Positions 51,192-59,609 are shown, counted from the stretch's first letter. The stretch: DNA of 64,000 bases from an uncultured Lachnospiraceae bacterium (GCA_910579645.1 CAJTVK010000004.1:11992-75991); one strand, 5' to 3'. Notes: generated by a model from the letters alone, not told the origin. Numbers and translations are program-made.

Positions 51192-51731
51192 ATGAAAAAG
51201 ATAATAATGATAACATTAACTTCTTGTATATTGGTATTCTGTTTAGGATGTGGTGTGGGCAGGAGAGAGGAAGAACATAGGAAGGTGGGAGAATTCACTT
51301 TAGACATTGCCAGAATAAAAGCAAATAAGATAATGGAAATACTGTGGGACTTCATAGAAAAGGGAGATGTTGCTTCCATAATGGGAATGCTTTCTGAAAA
51401 TGCAAAAAAGGAGATTATAGATTGTGAGGGGAAAGTTATGGAATTTTTGGAGGCGTTTGAAGGCAGTGAAATAATTGAAGTAGTCTATGGCGGCGGTGGC
51501 GGTTCGTCAGGAAGCAGTGAACATGGAAAAACAACCCGTTATCGAGTAAATGGAAACTATTACATAAAAACAACAAAAGGGACATATGAATTAGATTTTG
51601 GATATGTTGTTGCTAATAAAATGGAACCAGAAGAAGTAGGATTAGATTGGATATTTCTGAAACCGGATGATGAAAGAGAATATTACGGGGGCGGTAAGTA
51701 TAGTATTTTCGTATATCCATTTGAAGAATAG
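51192..51731 (+). CDS. DUF5104-like lipoprotein 3
   Basis: ATG 51192 gives signal KKIIMITLTSCILVFCLGC (lipobox CLGC). 179 residues. It has the family core (MEILWDFIEKGDVASIMGML, CEGKVMEFLEAFEGSEIIEV, a Gly-rich linker, YYIKTTKGTYELDFGYVVAN, EEVGLDWIFLKPDDE, FVYPFEE). The longer open frame upstream to 51036 is read-through of the preceding gene's end in another frame and is not the real start. It is separated from paralogues 2 and 4 by copies of a 90-bp intergenic unit that starts with the GCCGGCATA hairpin. Confidence 0.7.
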   Translation: MKKIIMITLTSCILVFCLGCGVGRREEEHRKVGEFTLDIARIKANKIMEILWDFIEKGDVASIMGMLSENAKKEIIDCEGKVMEFLEAFEGSEIIEVVYGGGGGSSGSSEHGKTTRYRVNGNYYIKTTKGTYELDFGYVVANKMEPEEVGLDWIFLKPDDEREYYGGGKYSIFVYPFEE

Positions 51732-51738
51732 GAAGAAT

Positions 51739-51760
51739 GCCGGCATAGTTTTATGTCGGC
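51739..51760 (+). other. Hairpin in intergenic unit of the lipoprotein array, copy 2
   Basis: GCCGGCATA and TATGTCGGC (one G-T pair) around a 4-nt loop. It is the second copy of the element at 51108-51129, showing that intergenic DNA was duplicated together with the genes. Confidence 0.5.
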
Positions 51761-51822
51761 AAATAAGGCTTATTCATTGCTGAAACAAATAAAAGACAAA
51801 TGTGAGTAGGAGGGATAGGCTA

Positions 51823-52359
51823 ATGGGAAGGACAATAATGATGGCTTTAATTTTCTGCATGATGGTATGCTGTTTAGGGTGTGGTGAAGATAGGGAAGAA
51901 AAATATAGAAAGGTAGGAGAATTGACATTAGATATTGATGGAATAAAAGCTAATATAATAATGTCAGAACTATGGGAATATATAGAAAAAAGGGATGCTG
52001 CTTCTATCATGGGGATGCTTTCCGAAAATGCAAAAAAAGAAATGGAGGATTGTGAGGGAAAAGTTATAGAATTCTTGGATGCATTTGAAGACAGTGAAAT
52101 AGTGGAAATTGACAATGGTGGTGGTGGAGGTTCGGAACGAAGCAGTGAATTTGGAAAAACAACTCGTTATCGAGTATATGGAAGTTATCGCATAAAAACA
52201 ACAAAGGGAGTTTATAAATTAAATTTTGGTTATGTTATTACTAATAAAACTAATCCAGAAGAGGTAGGATTAGACCGGATATTTTTGAGGCCGGATGATA
52301 AGGGGGAATATGATGGGGGTGGCAGATATAGCATTTGCGTATATCCATTTGAAGAATAG
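51823..52359 (+). CDS. DUF5104-like lipoprotein 4 (mosaic of 1 and 2)
   Basis: ATG 51823, with AGGAGGG 8-9 nt upstream; signal GRTIMMALIFCMMVCCLGC. 178 residues. DNA from about 51905 to 52145 is almost base-for-base the first lipoprotein (shared IMSELWEYIEKRDAASIMGM and DSEIVEIDNGGGGGS). From about 52155 to the stop it follows the second (KLNFGYVITNKTNPEEVGLD, RIFLRPDDKG). This is a clear recombinant or gene-conversion product within the array. The lipobox is CLGC. Confidence 0.7.
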   Translation: MGRTIMMALIFCMMVCCLGCGEDREEKYRKVGELTLDIDGIKANIIMSELWEYIEKRDAASIMGMLSENAKKEMEDCEGKVIEFLDAFEDSEIVEIDNGGGGGSERSSEFGKTTRYRVYGSYRIKTTKGVYKLNFGYVITNKTNPEEVGLDRIFLRPDDKGEYDGGGRYSICVYPFEE

Positions 52360-52372
52360 GAAGGATATGCTA

Positions 52373-52918
52373 ATGAAAAGGATAATAATGATGGCATTAA
52401 GTGCATTTATAGTATGTTCATTGCTATGTGTTTGCAGTTGTGGGGCAGAGGTAAATGACAAAGAAAAGCTGAGAATTAGGAATGCCACATATGGCAATCC
52501 TGATTGTAGAAAATCAAATATAATGATGATTAAACTCTGGAGTGCTGTAGAAGAAAACAATGCGCAAGCTATAGAGTCTATGTTTTCCGAAAAAGCAAAG
52601 CAGGAGATAAAAGATTATGAAGTAAAAATAAGAAATTTTATAGGTGCATTTAATGGAGATATAATGGAAGTGACAGAGATTGCATGCCCTTCATTTAAAA
52701 GTAAAAATAACAAAAATGTTACAAGCCATAGGATGGACGGAATTTACAACATAGAAACGACAGAAGGAGTATACAGATTAAGTTTTTGTTATATTGTTAA
52801 AAATGAAAGTAATCCGGAGGAGGTTGGATTATACTGGCTTTTTTTAAGGCCGGATGACGAGGGAAATTATAACGCGGACGGTGATTATAATATTTTCGTA
52901 TATCCGTTTGAAGAATAG
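52373..52918 (+). CDS. DUF5104-like lipoprotein 5 (diverged)
   Basis: ATG 52373, 13 bp after the previous stop, with AAGGATATGCTA upstream. 181 residues. The signal KRIIMMALSAFIVCSLLCVC then SCG has lipobox CVCSC-type cysteines. The core is recognisable but diverged: MMIKLWSAVEENNAQAIESM, FSEKAKQEIKDYEVKIRNFI, GVYRLSFCYIVKNESNPEEV, GLYWLFLRPDDEGNYN, FVYPFEE. The Gly-rich linker of the other four is absent. It is the oldest-looking member and the last of the array. Confidence 0.7.
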   Translation: MKRIIMMALSAFIVCSLLCVCSCGAEVNDKEKLRIRNATYGNPDCRKSNIMMIKLWSAVEENNAQAIESMFSEKAKQEIKDYEVKIRNFIGAFNGDIMEVTEIACPSFKSKNNKNVTSHRMDGIYNIETTEGVYRLSFCYIVKNESNPEEVGLYWLFLRPDDEGNYNADGDYNIFVYPFEE

Positions 52919-53010
52919 GAAGAATTTCATTGCCGAAATAAGGATAGGAAATAAGCGGGATGTTAAAAATGGAATTAGATATATGTCAAGCAAAGAGAGG
53001 TGTACTATTT

Positions 53011-53553
53011 ATGGCTAAGATATTATATGACAATGAAATGGAATGTTGTGTGCAGGATTATGTTTCCGTAGTCCCATGGAAGTTTCTGGAGGGAAGGATA
53101 GCTATGGAACTGCCCTGCGGTTTCGCGGAAATGGAGGCTGAGAGGAAGGCTTCATATTATCCGTATGAAAAACGGCCTGATATTATTTTGGAAAATATGG
53201 ATGAAGATGTCCGGATTACGCTGCAGCTTCTGGAAAGGGAGCAGGGAAGCGGAGATATTTATGATGTGGTATATGATGTAAGCCGCCTGATAGGAAAAGC
53301 ATTTCCGGAATATAAGCAGTCCAATTTGCATCTGTCGGAAAAAGGGTATATGCCGATAGCGTGGTTTCTGCTTTTCATGGAGGATCTTCATGCGGAGCAT
53401 ATGAAAGCAGTTGCGCTGCCGGAGGGTGGGGGAATGCTGCTGCTTACGGTCACATATCCGGAAGAAAAAAGTGTGAAATGGAGACAGCTTTGTAAATATT
53501 TGTTGGAATCCGTTCAGGCAGATATGGTTTTTACAAAAGAGCAGAAGAAATGA
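53011..53553 (+). CDS. Eag/DcrB-like Rhs effector chaperone (candidate)
   Basis: ATG 53011 gives MAKILYDNEMECCVQDYVSV; AGAGAGGTG lies about 9 nt upstream. An in-frame ATG at 52960 is possible. 180 residues, soluble. The pattern LEGRIAMELPCGFAEMEAER, YPYEKRPDIILENMDEDVRI, TLQLLE, and later VALPEGGGMLLLTVTY resembles the DUF1795/DcrB fold. That fold includes Eag chaperones which, in proteobacterial T6SS, bind N-terminal helices of PAAR-Rhs effectors and load them on the spike. It lies directly upstream of the third PAAR-Rhs gene, as eag genes do. The assignment is by pattern and position. Confidence 0.55.
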   Translation: MAKILYDNEMECCVQDYVSVVPWKFLEGRIAMELPCGFAEMEAERKASYYPYEKRPDIILENMDEDVRITLQLLEREQGSGDIYDVVYDVSRLIGKAFPEYKQSNLHLSEKGYMPIAWFLLFMEDLHAEHMKAVALPEGGGMLLLTVTYPEEKSVKWRQLCKYLLESVQADMVFTKEQKK

Positions 53554-53555
53554 AA

Positions 53556-53640
53556 GGGACAGAAGAAATGAAAAGGGCAGGAAGAATGATAGGAGTAGGA
53601 GGAATGATAGGAGCAGGAGGAATGAAAACAACGTAAGAAA
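53556..53640 (+). repeat. Short purine-rich tandem repeat upstream of Rhs 3
   Basis: Degenerate units of about 18-21 bp based on AGGAGGAATGATAGGAGCAG and AGAAGAAATGAAA. They contain several ribosome-site-like GGAGGAATG strings, but no long ORF uses them. Confidence 0.5.
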
Positions 53641-53666
53641 TGGAAGGAGGCAGATAAGCACAGATA

Positions 53667-53694
53667 TTGTAATACTCTGTATTATTTATATTAT
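53667..53694 (+). promoter_or_regulatory. Candidate promoter of Rhs 3
   Basis: TTGTAA (53667-53672), 16-bp spacer, TATTAT (53689-53694), 34 bp upstream of ATG 53728. It fits a sigma-A promoter placed just after the repeat tract. Confidence 0.45.
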
Positions 53695-53727
53695 CAAAAA
53701 TCAATGTACGACAAAGGGGGACATGCA

Positions 53728-56700
53728 ATGGGAAAAGAATATTTAGTGGAAGGCGCTATGCTGATGTGCCTGAACGGAACAAACCCTACCACGCTGAAAG
53801 TGCCGGGCGGGCACGGATATACCAGCAGTGGAAAAAACAAGGCGAACTGCAAGGATTGCACTATGTGCAAAAATATAGACTTTTTCGGTTCTTGCAGGCT
53901 CAATACGGCAACTTACACATGTGCCGGTTTCATGCAGTTGGACAGTAAGTGGACGAATACCGGCATCGGGATGCTCAGCCCGGAAAAGGTGGACGGCGAG
54001 GAAGCGCTGACCATGGACAGTGTGCTGATTTGCAAAAAAGGAGGGCTTATCATCCCTCTTACTTCCGGGCAGGGATATCATGGCATGCTGGACTGGAAAG
54101 CATTCAAAAAGAGGGTGCAGAATGTCATTTCATGGGCAATGGGAAAAGGTTATGCATCTTTGCTGCAGGGATGCTGCAAATTGGGCGCCGATCCGATTAA
54201 CCTGAATACGGGAAATTATGTTTATGAAAAAGAGGATTTGGTCATTCCGGGCAGGGCGCAGCTTGCTTTCCGGCTTTTCTATAATTCTATGGAAAACGGG
54301 CAGGGGGGAAACCTGGGGGTGGGCTGGCACCACAATTATGATATATATGTGAAAGAAGAGGACAACGGAAAGACTTTGACGGTCTGCCTGGAGGATGGGA
54401 GGCAAATCAGATATATCCGTTCCGTCGGGGATGTGTATGAGCCTGCGCATGGGGAGATGGGTCTGCTTAAGAAAGAAAAGGACGGGTACCGTTATTGCAC
54501 GGAGGGTGGAAAGGAATATTTCTTCGGTTCGGAAGGGCGGCTGTATGCATGTAAGGACGGAAACGGAAACACGAATACTTTGCTCTATAATGCCAAGGGG
54601 CAGCTGGAAAAGGTAAAGGGAGCCGGAGGAGGAGAACTGAATTATTTTTATAACGGGGAGGGCAGCCTTATCCGGGTCCGGGATCATACGGGAAGGGAGG
54701 TGCAGATTTGGTACAGATATAGGAAGTTATGGAAATTTGTCAATTCCTTGGGGCAGGCATATTTTTACGAATATAATGAAGACGGCTGTCTGGAGAGTGT
54801 GGTTACGCCGCGGGGCATACAGGGTGTCTTTAACGAGTATGACGGAATGGGCCGCGTGGTGAAGCAGATTCTGCCGGACGGGAGTGTGACGGAACTGCTG
54901 TATGATGACGTGAATATGCGTACATATATGAAAGAGCCTAACGACAATATGGTCACTTATGAAAGCGACGAAAGATTTCGGAATGTAAAGACGATTTACG
55001 AGGACGGGGAGGAAATTACTAAGTATAACGGGAATAATCAGAAAACTTTGTATATTGACAAGCTGGGGAATAAGACGAAGTTCCGATATGATGCAAAGGG
55101 TAATCTGACAGGAGTGACCGATGCATTGGGGAATACAAGAGAATTTATTTATGACGGCAAAAAGCGCATAACGTCGGTAAAACTGCCCGGAGGCGGGAGA
55201 ATTTTCCATACTTACGACAAGGAGGGAAATCTGACAGAGAGGGTAGACCCGTGCGGGAATGCGGTTCGCATGAGTTATAATTCCTATCGTCAGCCGGAGA
55301 AGATATGCCGGCCGGACGGCTCGGAAGTCTGTATGGAATACGACGGCCGCGGAAATATAACAGGGCTTACGGACGCCATGGGAAACCGTACGGCATATGA
55401 GTATGATGCGCTGAACCGTGTGGCATCGGCAACGGACGGAAACGGGAATGTCACCAGATTCACTTATAACGAAAGAAACGATATTGTAAAGGTGGTTAAT
55501 GCCTTAGGCATGGAACGCCGTTATGAATATGGACTGAACGGCAAAGTGACGGCAGTAACGGATTTTGACGGCCATGCCGTAAAAGCGGTTTATGATACTT
55601 CCAACCGGATGGAAATATTTGAAGATAAGGAGGGCATACAGACTGCTTATGCCTATGATGCGATGGGCAATCTGGCGGAGGAGAAAATGCCCAACGGCGG
55701 TACTCATATCTATACTTATGATAAAAGAAACCGTGTCACGTCATATACGGACGAATTGGGCGGCAGGACGGAATATGAATATGATGCCAACGGAAATTGT
55801 ACAAAAATATCCGAGCCGGACGGTCAAGTAACGTTTTACATATATGATGCGCTGAACCGTGTCATCCGGATGACGGAAGGGGACGGGCTGGAAACAGTCT
55901 ATGAATATACGCCCTTGGGACAGGTATCCAAGGTGCTGTATCCGGGCGGGCTGACGAAAGAAACGGTATACGATGCCTGTGGCAGGGAGACGCAGGAGAA
56001 GGATATTCACGGAAATATCATTCGTTATCAATACAATTCCATAGGGAAAATAACATGTATGGAGGATGATAACGGGAAGAAAACCATTTTCGATTATTAT
56101 GCCGGAGGGACGCTGAAAAAAATACAATATCCCGACGGGACATGGGATAAGTATGCTTATGACGGCAATGGCAATGTGACGGAAAAGAAAAATCAGGAAG
56201 GATATATCCTTAGTTACGCTTATGACGCATTGGGCAGAATGGTGAGAGTTTCCAGCAATATGGGGGAGAAAACGGAATATGAGTATGATGCCTGCGGCAA
56301 AGTGACGGCAGTGACTGACGGTAACGGCAATACAAGGCGGTATGGGTATTCGCCGGAAGGGAATCTGATTTCCGTGACGGATGCGGAAGGAAATAAAAGC
56401 ATATATGGCTATGACTGTATGGGGGCATTGATTTCGGCGGAACGGAAAGCTGCCGGCAGGAAAGGGCCGGAGCCGGAAAATCCTTTCGGATCGGTTACCG
56501 CTTCCGAGGGAAGGCATATGGTTTTGTATGAACGCGATATTGCAGGGAATCTGGTGGGGATTACGGATGCTTTGGGAAATAAGGCTTCTTACAGTTATGA
56601 CAGCAAAGGGCGGATGATAAAGAAAAAGGATAAGGACGGCTGTGAGACTTTATTTGGGTATGGCTATGCCGGCAACATACGGAATGTAAAGTATGCGGAC

Positions 56701-58623
56701 GGAAGAAGCGTGGAGTATGAGTATGATTCGCTGCGGAAGCTTGTGAAGATAAAGGATTGGCTGGGTGAGACTGTCGTGGAGCCGGATTTGTATGGCAGGG
56801 CAGTGAAAGTTACCGACCATGCGGGACAGGCAGTGGGCTATGAATACGGAAAGCAGGGAGAAAGAAGCGCGGTCATTTATCCCGACGGCGAGCGGGTGGA
56901 ATATCGCTATGACGAACTGCGGCGGCTTTCCTGCGTGCATACCGTGAAAGGAGATATCCGTTACCGTTATGACGGAAACGGCCGGCTGCAGGAGAAAACG
57001 CTGCCGGGCGGAGTTTCATCCTGCTATCTGTATGACAGGTCGGGAAGGATAACGAAAATAATAAACAGTGACGGCAGGGAAGTGACGGACGAGCAGGAGT
57101 ATGTATATGACGGTGTGGGAAACAAGACGGAAATGGTGAAGAAGAGAAGAGGAATCCGTCATTTGGACGGCCGGTATTCTTTTCTGTATGACGGGGAAAA
57201 CCGGCTCACGGGAGTGCGGCGCAATGGGGAGGATATCAGGCAGTATGCATATGACGGCTATGGAAACCGGGTATATATGAATCATGCAGGACAGGAAACT
57301 TGGTATGTCTATAACCAGGCAGATCAGCTGGTAGGTATGGACGGAAACGGCAGCAGGAAGTATACTTATGACAGACGGGGAAACCTGACCGGCGTGTATG
57401 GCAATGGGGAAATGCTTGCCGAATATGAATATGACTCTGCCGGACGTATCGCTTATGCAGCTATGGATAACGGGAAATTTGGCAGGTACATCTATAATGG
57501 CATGGGGCAGAGGGTCGGGGAGCAAAGAGGGGTATCCCTGCCCGGCGGAAGCGTATCCGAAAATCGGTTTGTAGTGGATCTCACATCTGCCTACAACAAT
57601 TTGCTGCAGGAAACAGAGGGAGGGAAAACAAATAAGTATATATGGGACGATGGTGTGCTGGCTATGGCGGACGGCGACAGCCGCAGGTATTATGTAAGGG
57701 ACGACCTGAAAAGCCCGATGCGTTTTTTATATCAGAATGGCAGGCTGTCGGAAGCATATGATTATGATGAGTTCGGAAACCTGCAGTATGGGGAATGGGA
57801 AAGCGAACAGCCTTTTGGCTTTACGGGCTATAGGAAAGATGCCGTAAGCGGGAACTATTTTGCACAGGCGAGGGAATATATGCCGGAAAGCGGAAGGTTT
57901 GCCGGGGCGGATGCGTTCGGCGGCAATTTGGATGTGCCGGCTTCGCTGAATAAATATTCTTATTGCTTTCAGAATCCTTTGATTTATTGGGATCCTTGGG
58001 GGTATTATACGAGCAAGGAGGGAAGAGAGGCGCATCAAGTATTGCAGGCCATAGCGTTGGAGAGATATCCGAATAATGCAGAGGCAGAAAAACGTGTGAC
58101 AGGAAATCCTAACACCCCGACGGGAACGGGGCGGATTGATATTTACCTTAATGATAATGGAAATGGAATGGCGGAAGTGTATGAAATTAAGCCTGTTTCT
58201 CACCATCAAAATAAAGAATTAAAGGAGGCAGGGATGGCACAAAGAGAGGGATACATAGTTGGTTTGAGATCGGAGGGCGTCCGGAATATAGATGAGGAAG
58301 GGACAACTTTTAACCCTAACAAATGGCTGGTTCCATGTCCGTCAAAACCGGGAAAATGTTTAAAGTACTATACTTTTCCTGATGCACCGGGGATGATTTA
58401 TTATGGATATGTAAATGTGCCTAAGGAAGATCTGAATTGGTGTCCGGAGTGGGTGCTTGAGGCCGTTCGCAAAGTATGCGATATGAGCACTTGGGAAAAG
58501 TGGGTATACGGATTAGCGTACGGTTTAGCTTTGTATATGATAATAAATGCACTTTTGGGAGCAACGGCTCTTGTGCTGGCTGACAACGGAACCGGCAGCA
58601 ATGGGTGTAATGCGATGGCATGA
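53728..58623 (+). CDS. PAAR-like (DUF4280) Rhs polymorphic toxin 3, PD-(D/E)XK-like tail
   Basis: ATG 53728 follows AAAGGGGG with proper spacing; the frame from 53704 is an extension. 1631 residues. The tip domain is EYLVEGAMLMCLNGTNP, KANCKDCTMCKNIDFFGSC, ALTMDSVLICKKGG. Then come DUF6531 (DPINLNTGNYVYEKEDLVIP), YD repeats, and core end FGFTGYRKDAVSGNYFAQAR then YWDPWG at about 1425. The toxin (about 205 residues) has EAHQVLQAIALERYP, GRIDIYLND and AEVYEIKPVSHH, fitting the E...D...ExK set of PD-(D/E)XK nucleases. A C-terminal hydrophobic stretch follows (YGLAYGLALYMIINALLGAT). It differs in sequence from the Rhs 1 tail. A GGEW-family gene follows, as after Rhs 1. Confidence 0.85.
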   Translation: MGKEYLVEGAMLMCLNGTNPTTLKVPGGHGYTSSGKNKANCKDCTMCKNIDFFGSCRLNTATYTCAGFMQLDSKWTNTGIGMLSPEKVDGEEALTMDSVLICKKGGLIIPLTSGQGYHGMLDWKAFKKRVQNVISWAMGKGYASLLQGCCKLGADPINLNTGNYVYEKEDLVIPGRAQLAFRLFYNSMENGQGGNLGVGWHHNYDIYVKEEDNGKTLTVCLEDGRQIRYIRSVGDVYEPAHGEMGLLKKEKDGYRYCTEGGKEYFFGSEGRLYACKDGNGNTNTLLYNAKGQLEKVKGAGGGELNYFYNGEGSLIRVRDHTGREVQIWYRYRKLWKFVNSLGQAYFYEYNEDGCLESVVTPRGIQGVFNEYDGMGRVVKQILPDGSVTELLYDDVNMRTYMKEPNDNMVTYESDERFRNVKTIYEDGEEITKYNGNNQKTLYIDKLGNKTKFRYDAKGNLTGVTDALGNTREFIYDGKKRITSVKLPGGGRIFHTYDKEGNLTERVDPCGNAVRMSYNSYRQPEKICRPDGSEVCMEYDGRGNITGLTDAMGNRTAYEYDALNRVASATDGNGNVTRFTYNERNDIVKVVNALGMERRYEYGLNGKVTAVTDFDGHAVKAVYDTSNRMEIFEDKEGIQTAYAYDAMGNLAEEKMPNGGTHIYTYDKRNRVTSYTDELGGRTEYEYDANGNCTKISEPDGQVTFYIYDALNRVIRMTEGDGLETVYEYTPLGQVSKVLYPGGLTKETVYDACGRETQEKDIHGNIIRYQYNSIGKITCMEDDNGKKTIFDYYAGGTLKKIQYPDGTWDKYAYDGNGNVTEKKNQEGYILSYAYDALGRMVRVSSNMGEKTEYEYDACGKVTAVTDGNGNTRRYGYSPEGNLISVTDAEGNKSIYGYDCMGALISAERKAAGRKGPEPENPFGSVTASEGRHMVLYERDIAGNLVGITDALGNKASYSYDSKGRMIKKKDKDGCETLFGYGYAGNIRNVKYADGRSVEYEYDSLRKLVKIKDWLGETVVEPDLYGRAVKVTDHAGQAVGYEYGKQGERSAVIYPDGERVEYRYDELRRLSCVHTVKGDIRYRYDGNGRLQEKTLPGGVSSCYLYDRSGRITKIINSDGREVTDEQEYVYDGVGNKTEMVKKRRGIRHLDGRYSFLYDGENRLTGVRRNGEDIRQYAYDGYGNRVYMNHAGQETWYVYNQADQLVGMDGNGSRKYTYDRRGNLTGVYGNGEMLAEYEYDSAGRIAYAAMDNGKFGRYIYNGMGQRVGEQRGVSLPGGSVSENRFVVDLTSAYNNLLQETEGGKTNKYIWDDGVLAMADGDSRRYYVRDDLKSPMRFLYQNGRLSEAYDYDEFGNLQYGEWESEQPFGFTGYRKDAVSGNYFAQAREYMPESGRFAGADAFGGNLDVPASLNKYSYCFQNPLIYWDPWGYYTSKEGREAHQVLQAIALERYPNNAEAEKRVTGNPNTPTGTGRIDIYLNDNGNGMAEVYEIKPVSHHQNKELKEAGMAQREGYIVGLRSEGVRNIDEEGTTFNPNKWLVPCPSKPGKCLKYYTFPDAPGMIYYGYVNVPKEDLNWCPEWVLEAVRKVCDMSTWEKWVYGLAYGLALYMIINALLGATALVLADNGTGSNGCNAMA

Positions 58624-58632
58624 GAAAATTTT

Positions 58633-58670
58633 TGACAGTAAGCGGCAAAGGAACTTGCCGTTTACTGTCA
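58633..58670 (+). terminator. Stem-loop after Rhs 3
   Basis: TGACAGTAAGCGGCAA pairs with TTGCCGTTTACTGTCA (one wobble) around AGGAAC, 10 bp past the Rhs 3 stop. The T-rich stretch precedes rather than follows it, so termination is likely but not certain. Confidence 0.55.
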
Positions 58671-58838
58671 GTCTAAGGTGGATTGTATGCTTTTTACTTG
58701 GATGCACTTTCACTCTGCGGCAAACGCAGTGTTACAAGTGTGATGTTCCGTTGTATGCATCCGGTTTTTTGGTCGGGGCAGAAATCAGTAAGAAAACTTT
58801 AAGCATGCCTTGGCGGGAAGGAAGAGAAAGGGAGAAAT

Positions 58839-59609
58839 ATGAATAAAGCTAAATTAATAAAACAGATTGTCGGAAGTGAGGCAGAGAAACTTGGTTTTTC
58901 TTATAAGGGTGCTGAAAACGGAGACTATATATTTTATAAAGAAGAGGGGGAATTAAAACAGTATATCTTTGTGGGAATTGTGCATGGGAATTATCTGGAC
59001 TTGGAATTGAAGTCAAATGCATATGGGCAGAAAGCCGTATCCGTGAAGGGGAGCGCATTGGTCGGAGATAACGAGGAAGGGATGCATCCGGTACTGAAAT
59101 GGTGGGAGTGGGAAAGTGAGGAGGATTTTGTCAGGATACTGGAATTGTTCGGGAGACTTATAGCGGAGAAGGGAGCCGAAAAATTGCAGGAAATCAGCGT
59201 GCCGTCAGAAAACGAACCTACGGCAGAGATGGAAAAAGTGCTTTACGGGAATTATGCGGAACTGGACAGGCAGTATAGGGAAAAGCTTGGCATAGCGGCA
59301 GATATGGATTCCCGGACGACAGCCGGCATAATCGGCACAGCTATTCTTTCCACTAAAAATATGGCAATCAAGGAAGCGGAACCGGACTTGATCGGCATAG
59401 CGGCAGTAGTGGGAACGGAAATTGTGAACCGGTGCGGCGGGGAATGGAGCTGGGTGGAAGGATTAGCCAAGCTGTGCCTGATAGAAAACATGGGAGGGAA
59501 TAAGTATAAGTCGGAGTCGCCATTGGGCATTGTATTCTGGTATAGGGCAATGGGGAAGGATAATGTGGACGGCTTGCTGAAAAGGATGGGCAGAACAAGA
59601 GAACTATGA
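58839..59609 (+). CDS. Short 'GGEW' family protein D (candidate immunity to Rhs 3)
   Basis: 256 residues, with GGAAGAGAAAGGGAG upstream. It is a single copy of the two-unit architecture found duplicated in the genes after Rhs 1. The N-terminal unit is KQIVGSEAEKLGFSYKGAEN then GDYIFYKEEGELKQYI. The second unit is IGIAAVVGTEIVNRCGGEW then SWVEGLAKLCLIENMGG and PLGIVFWYRAMGKDNVDGLL. There is no signal peptide, so it is cytoplasmic, which fits neutralising a nuclease. The shared family after both nuclease-type Rhs genes, and its absence after the DUF4474 Rhs, supports the pairing. Confidence 0.6.
   Translation: MNKAKLIKQIVGSEAEKLGFSYKGAENGDYIFYKEEGELKQYIFVGIVHGNYLDLELKSNAYGQKAVSVKGSALVGDNEEGMHPVLKWWEWESEEDFVRILELFGRLIAEKGAEKLQEISVPSENEPTAEMEKVLYGNYAELDRQYREKLGIAADMDSRTTAGIIGTAILSTKNMAIKEAEPDLIGIAAVVGTEIVNRCGGEWSWVEGLAKLCLIENMGGNKYKSESPLGIVFWYRAMGKDNVDGLLKRMGRTREL

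Noticed and set aside
23768..58623. Wall-associated (WapA-type) Rhs proteins exported by the Sec route
   Set aside because: All three Rhs proteins begin directly with the PAAR-like domain and have no signal peptide or cell-wall-binding repeats.
58547..58846. 99-codon plus-strand ORF after Rhs 3
   Set aside because: It overlaps the end of Rhs 3 and a stem-loop, with no ribosome site at a usable start and no recognisable product.
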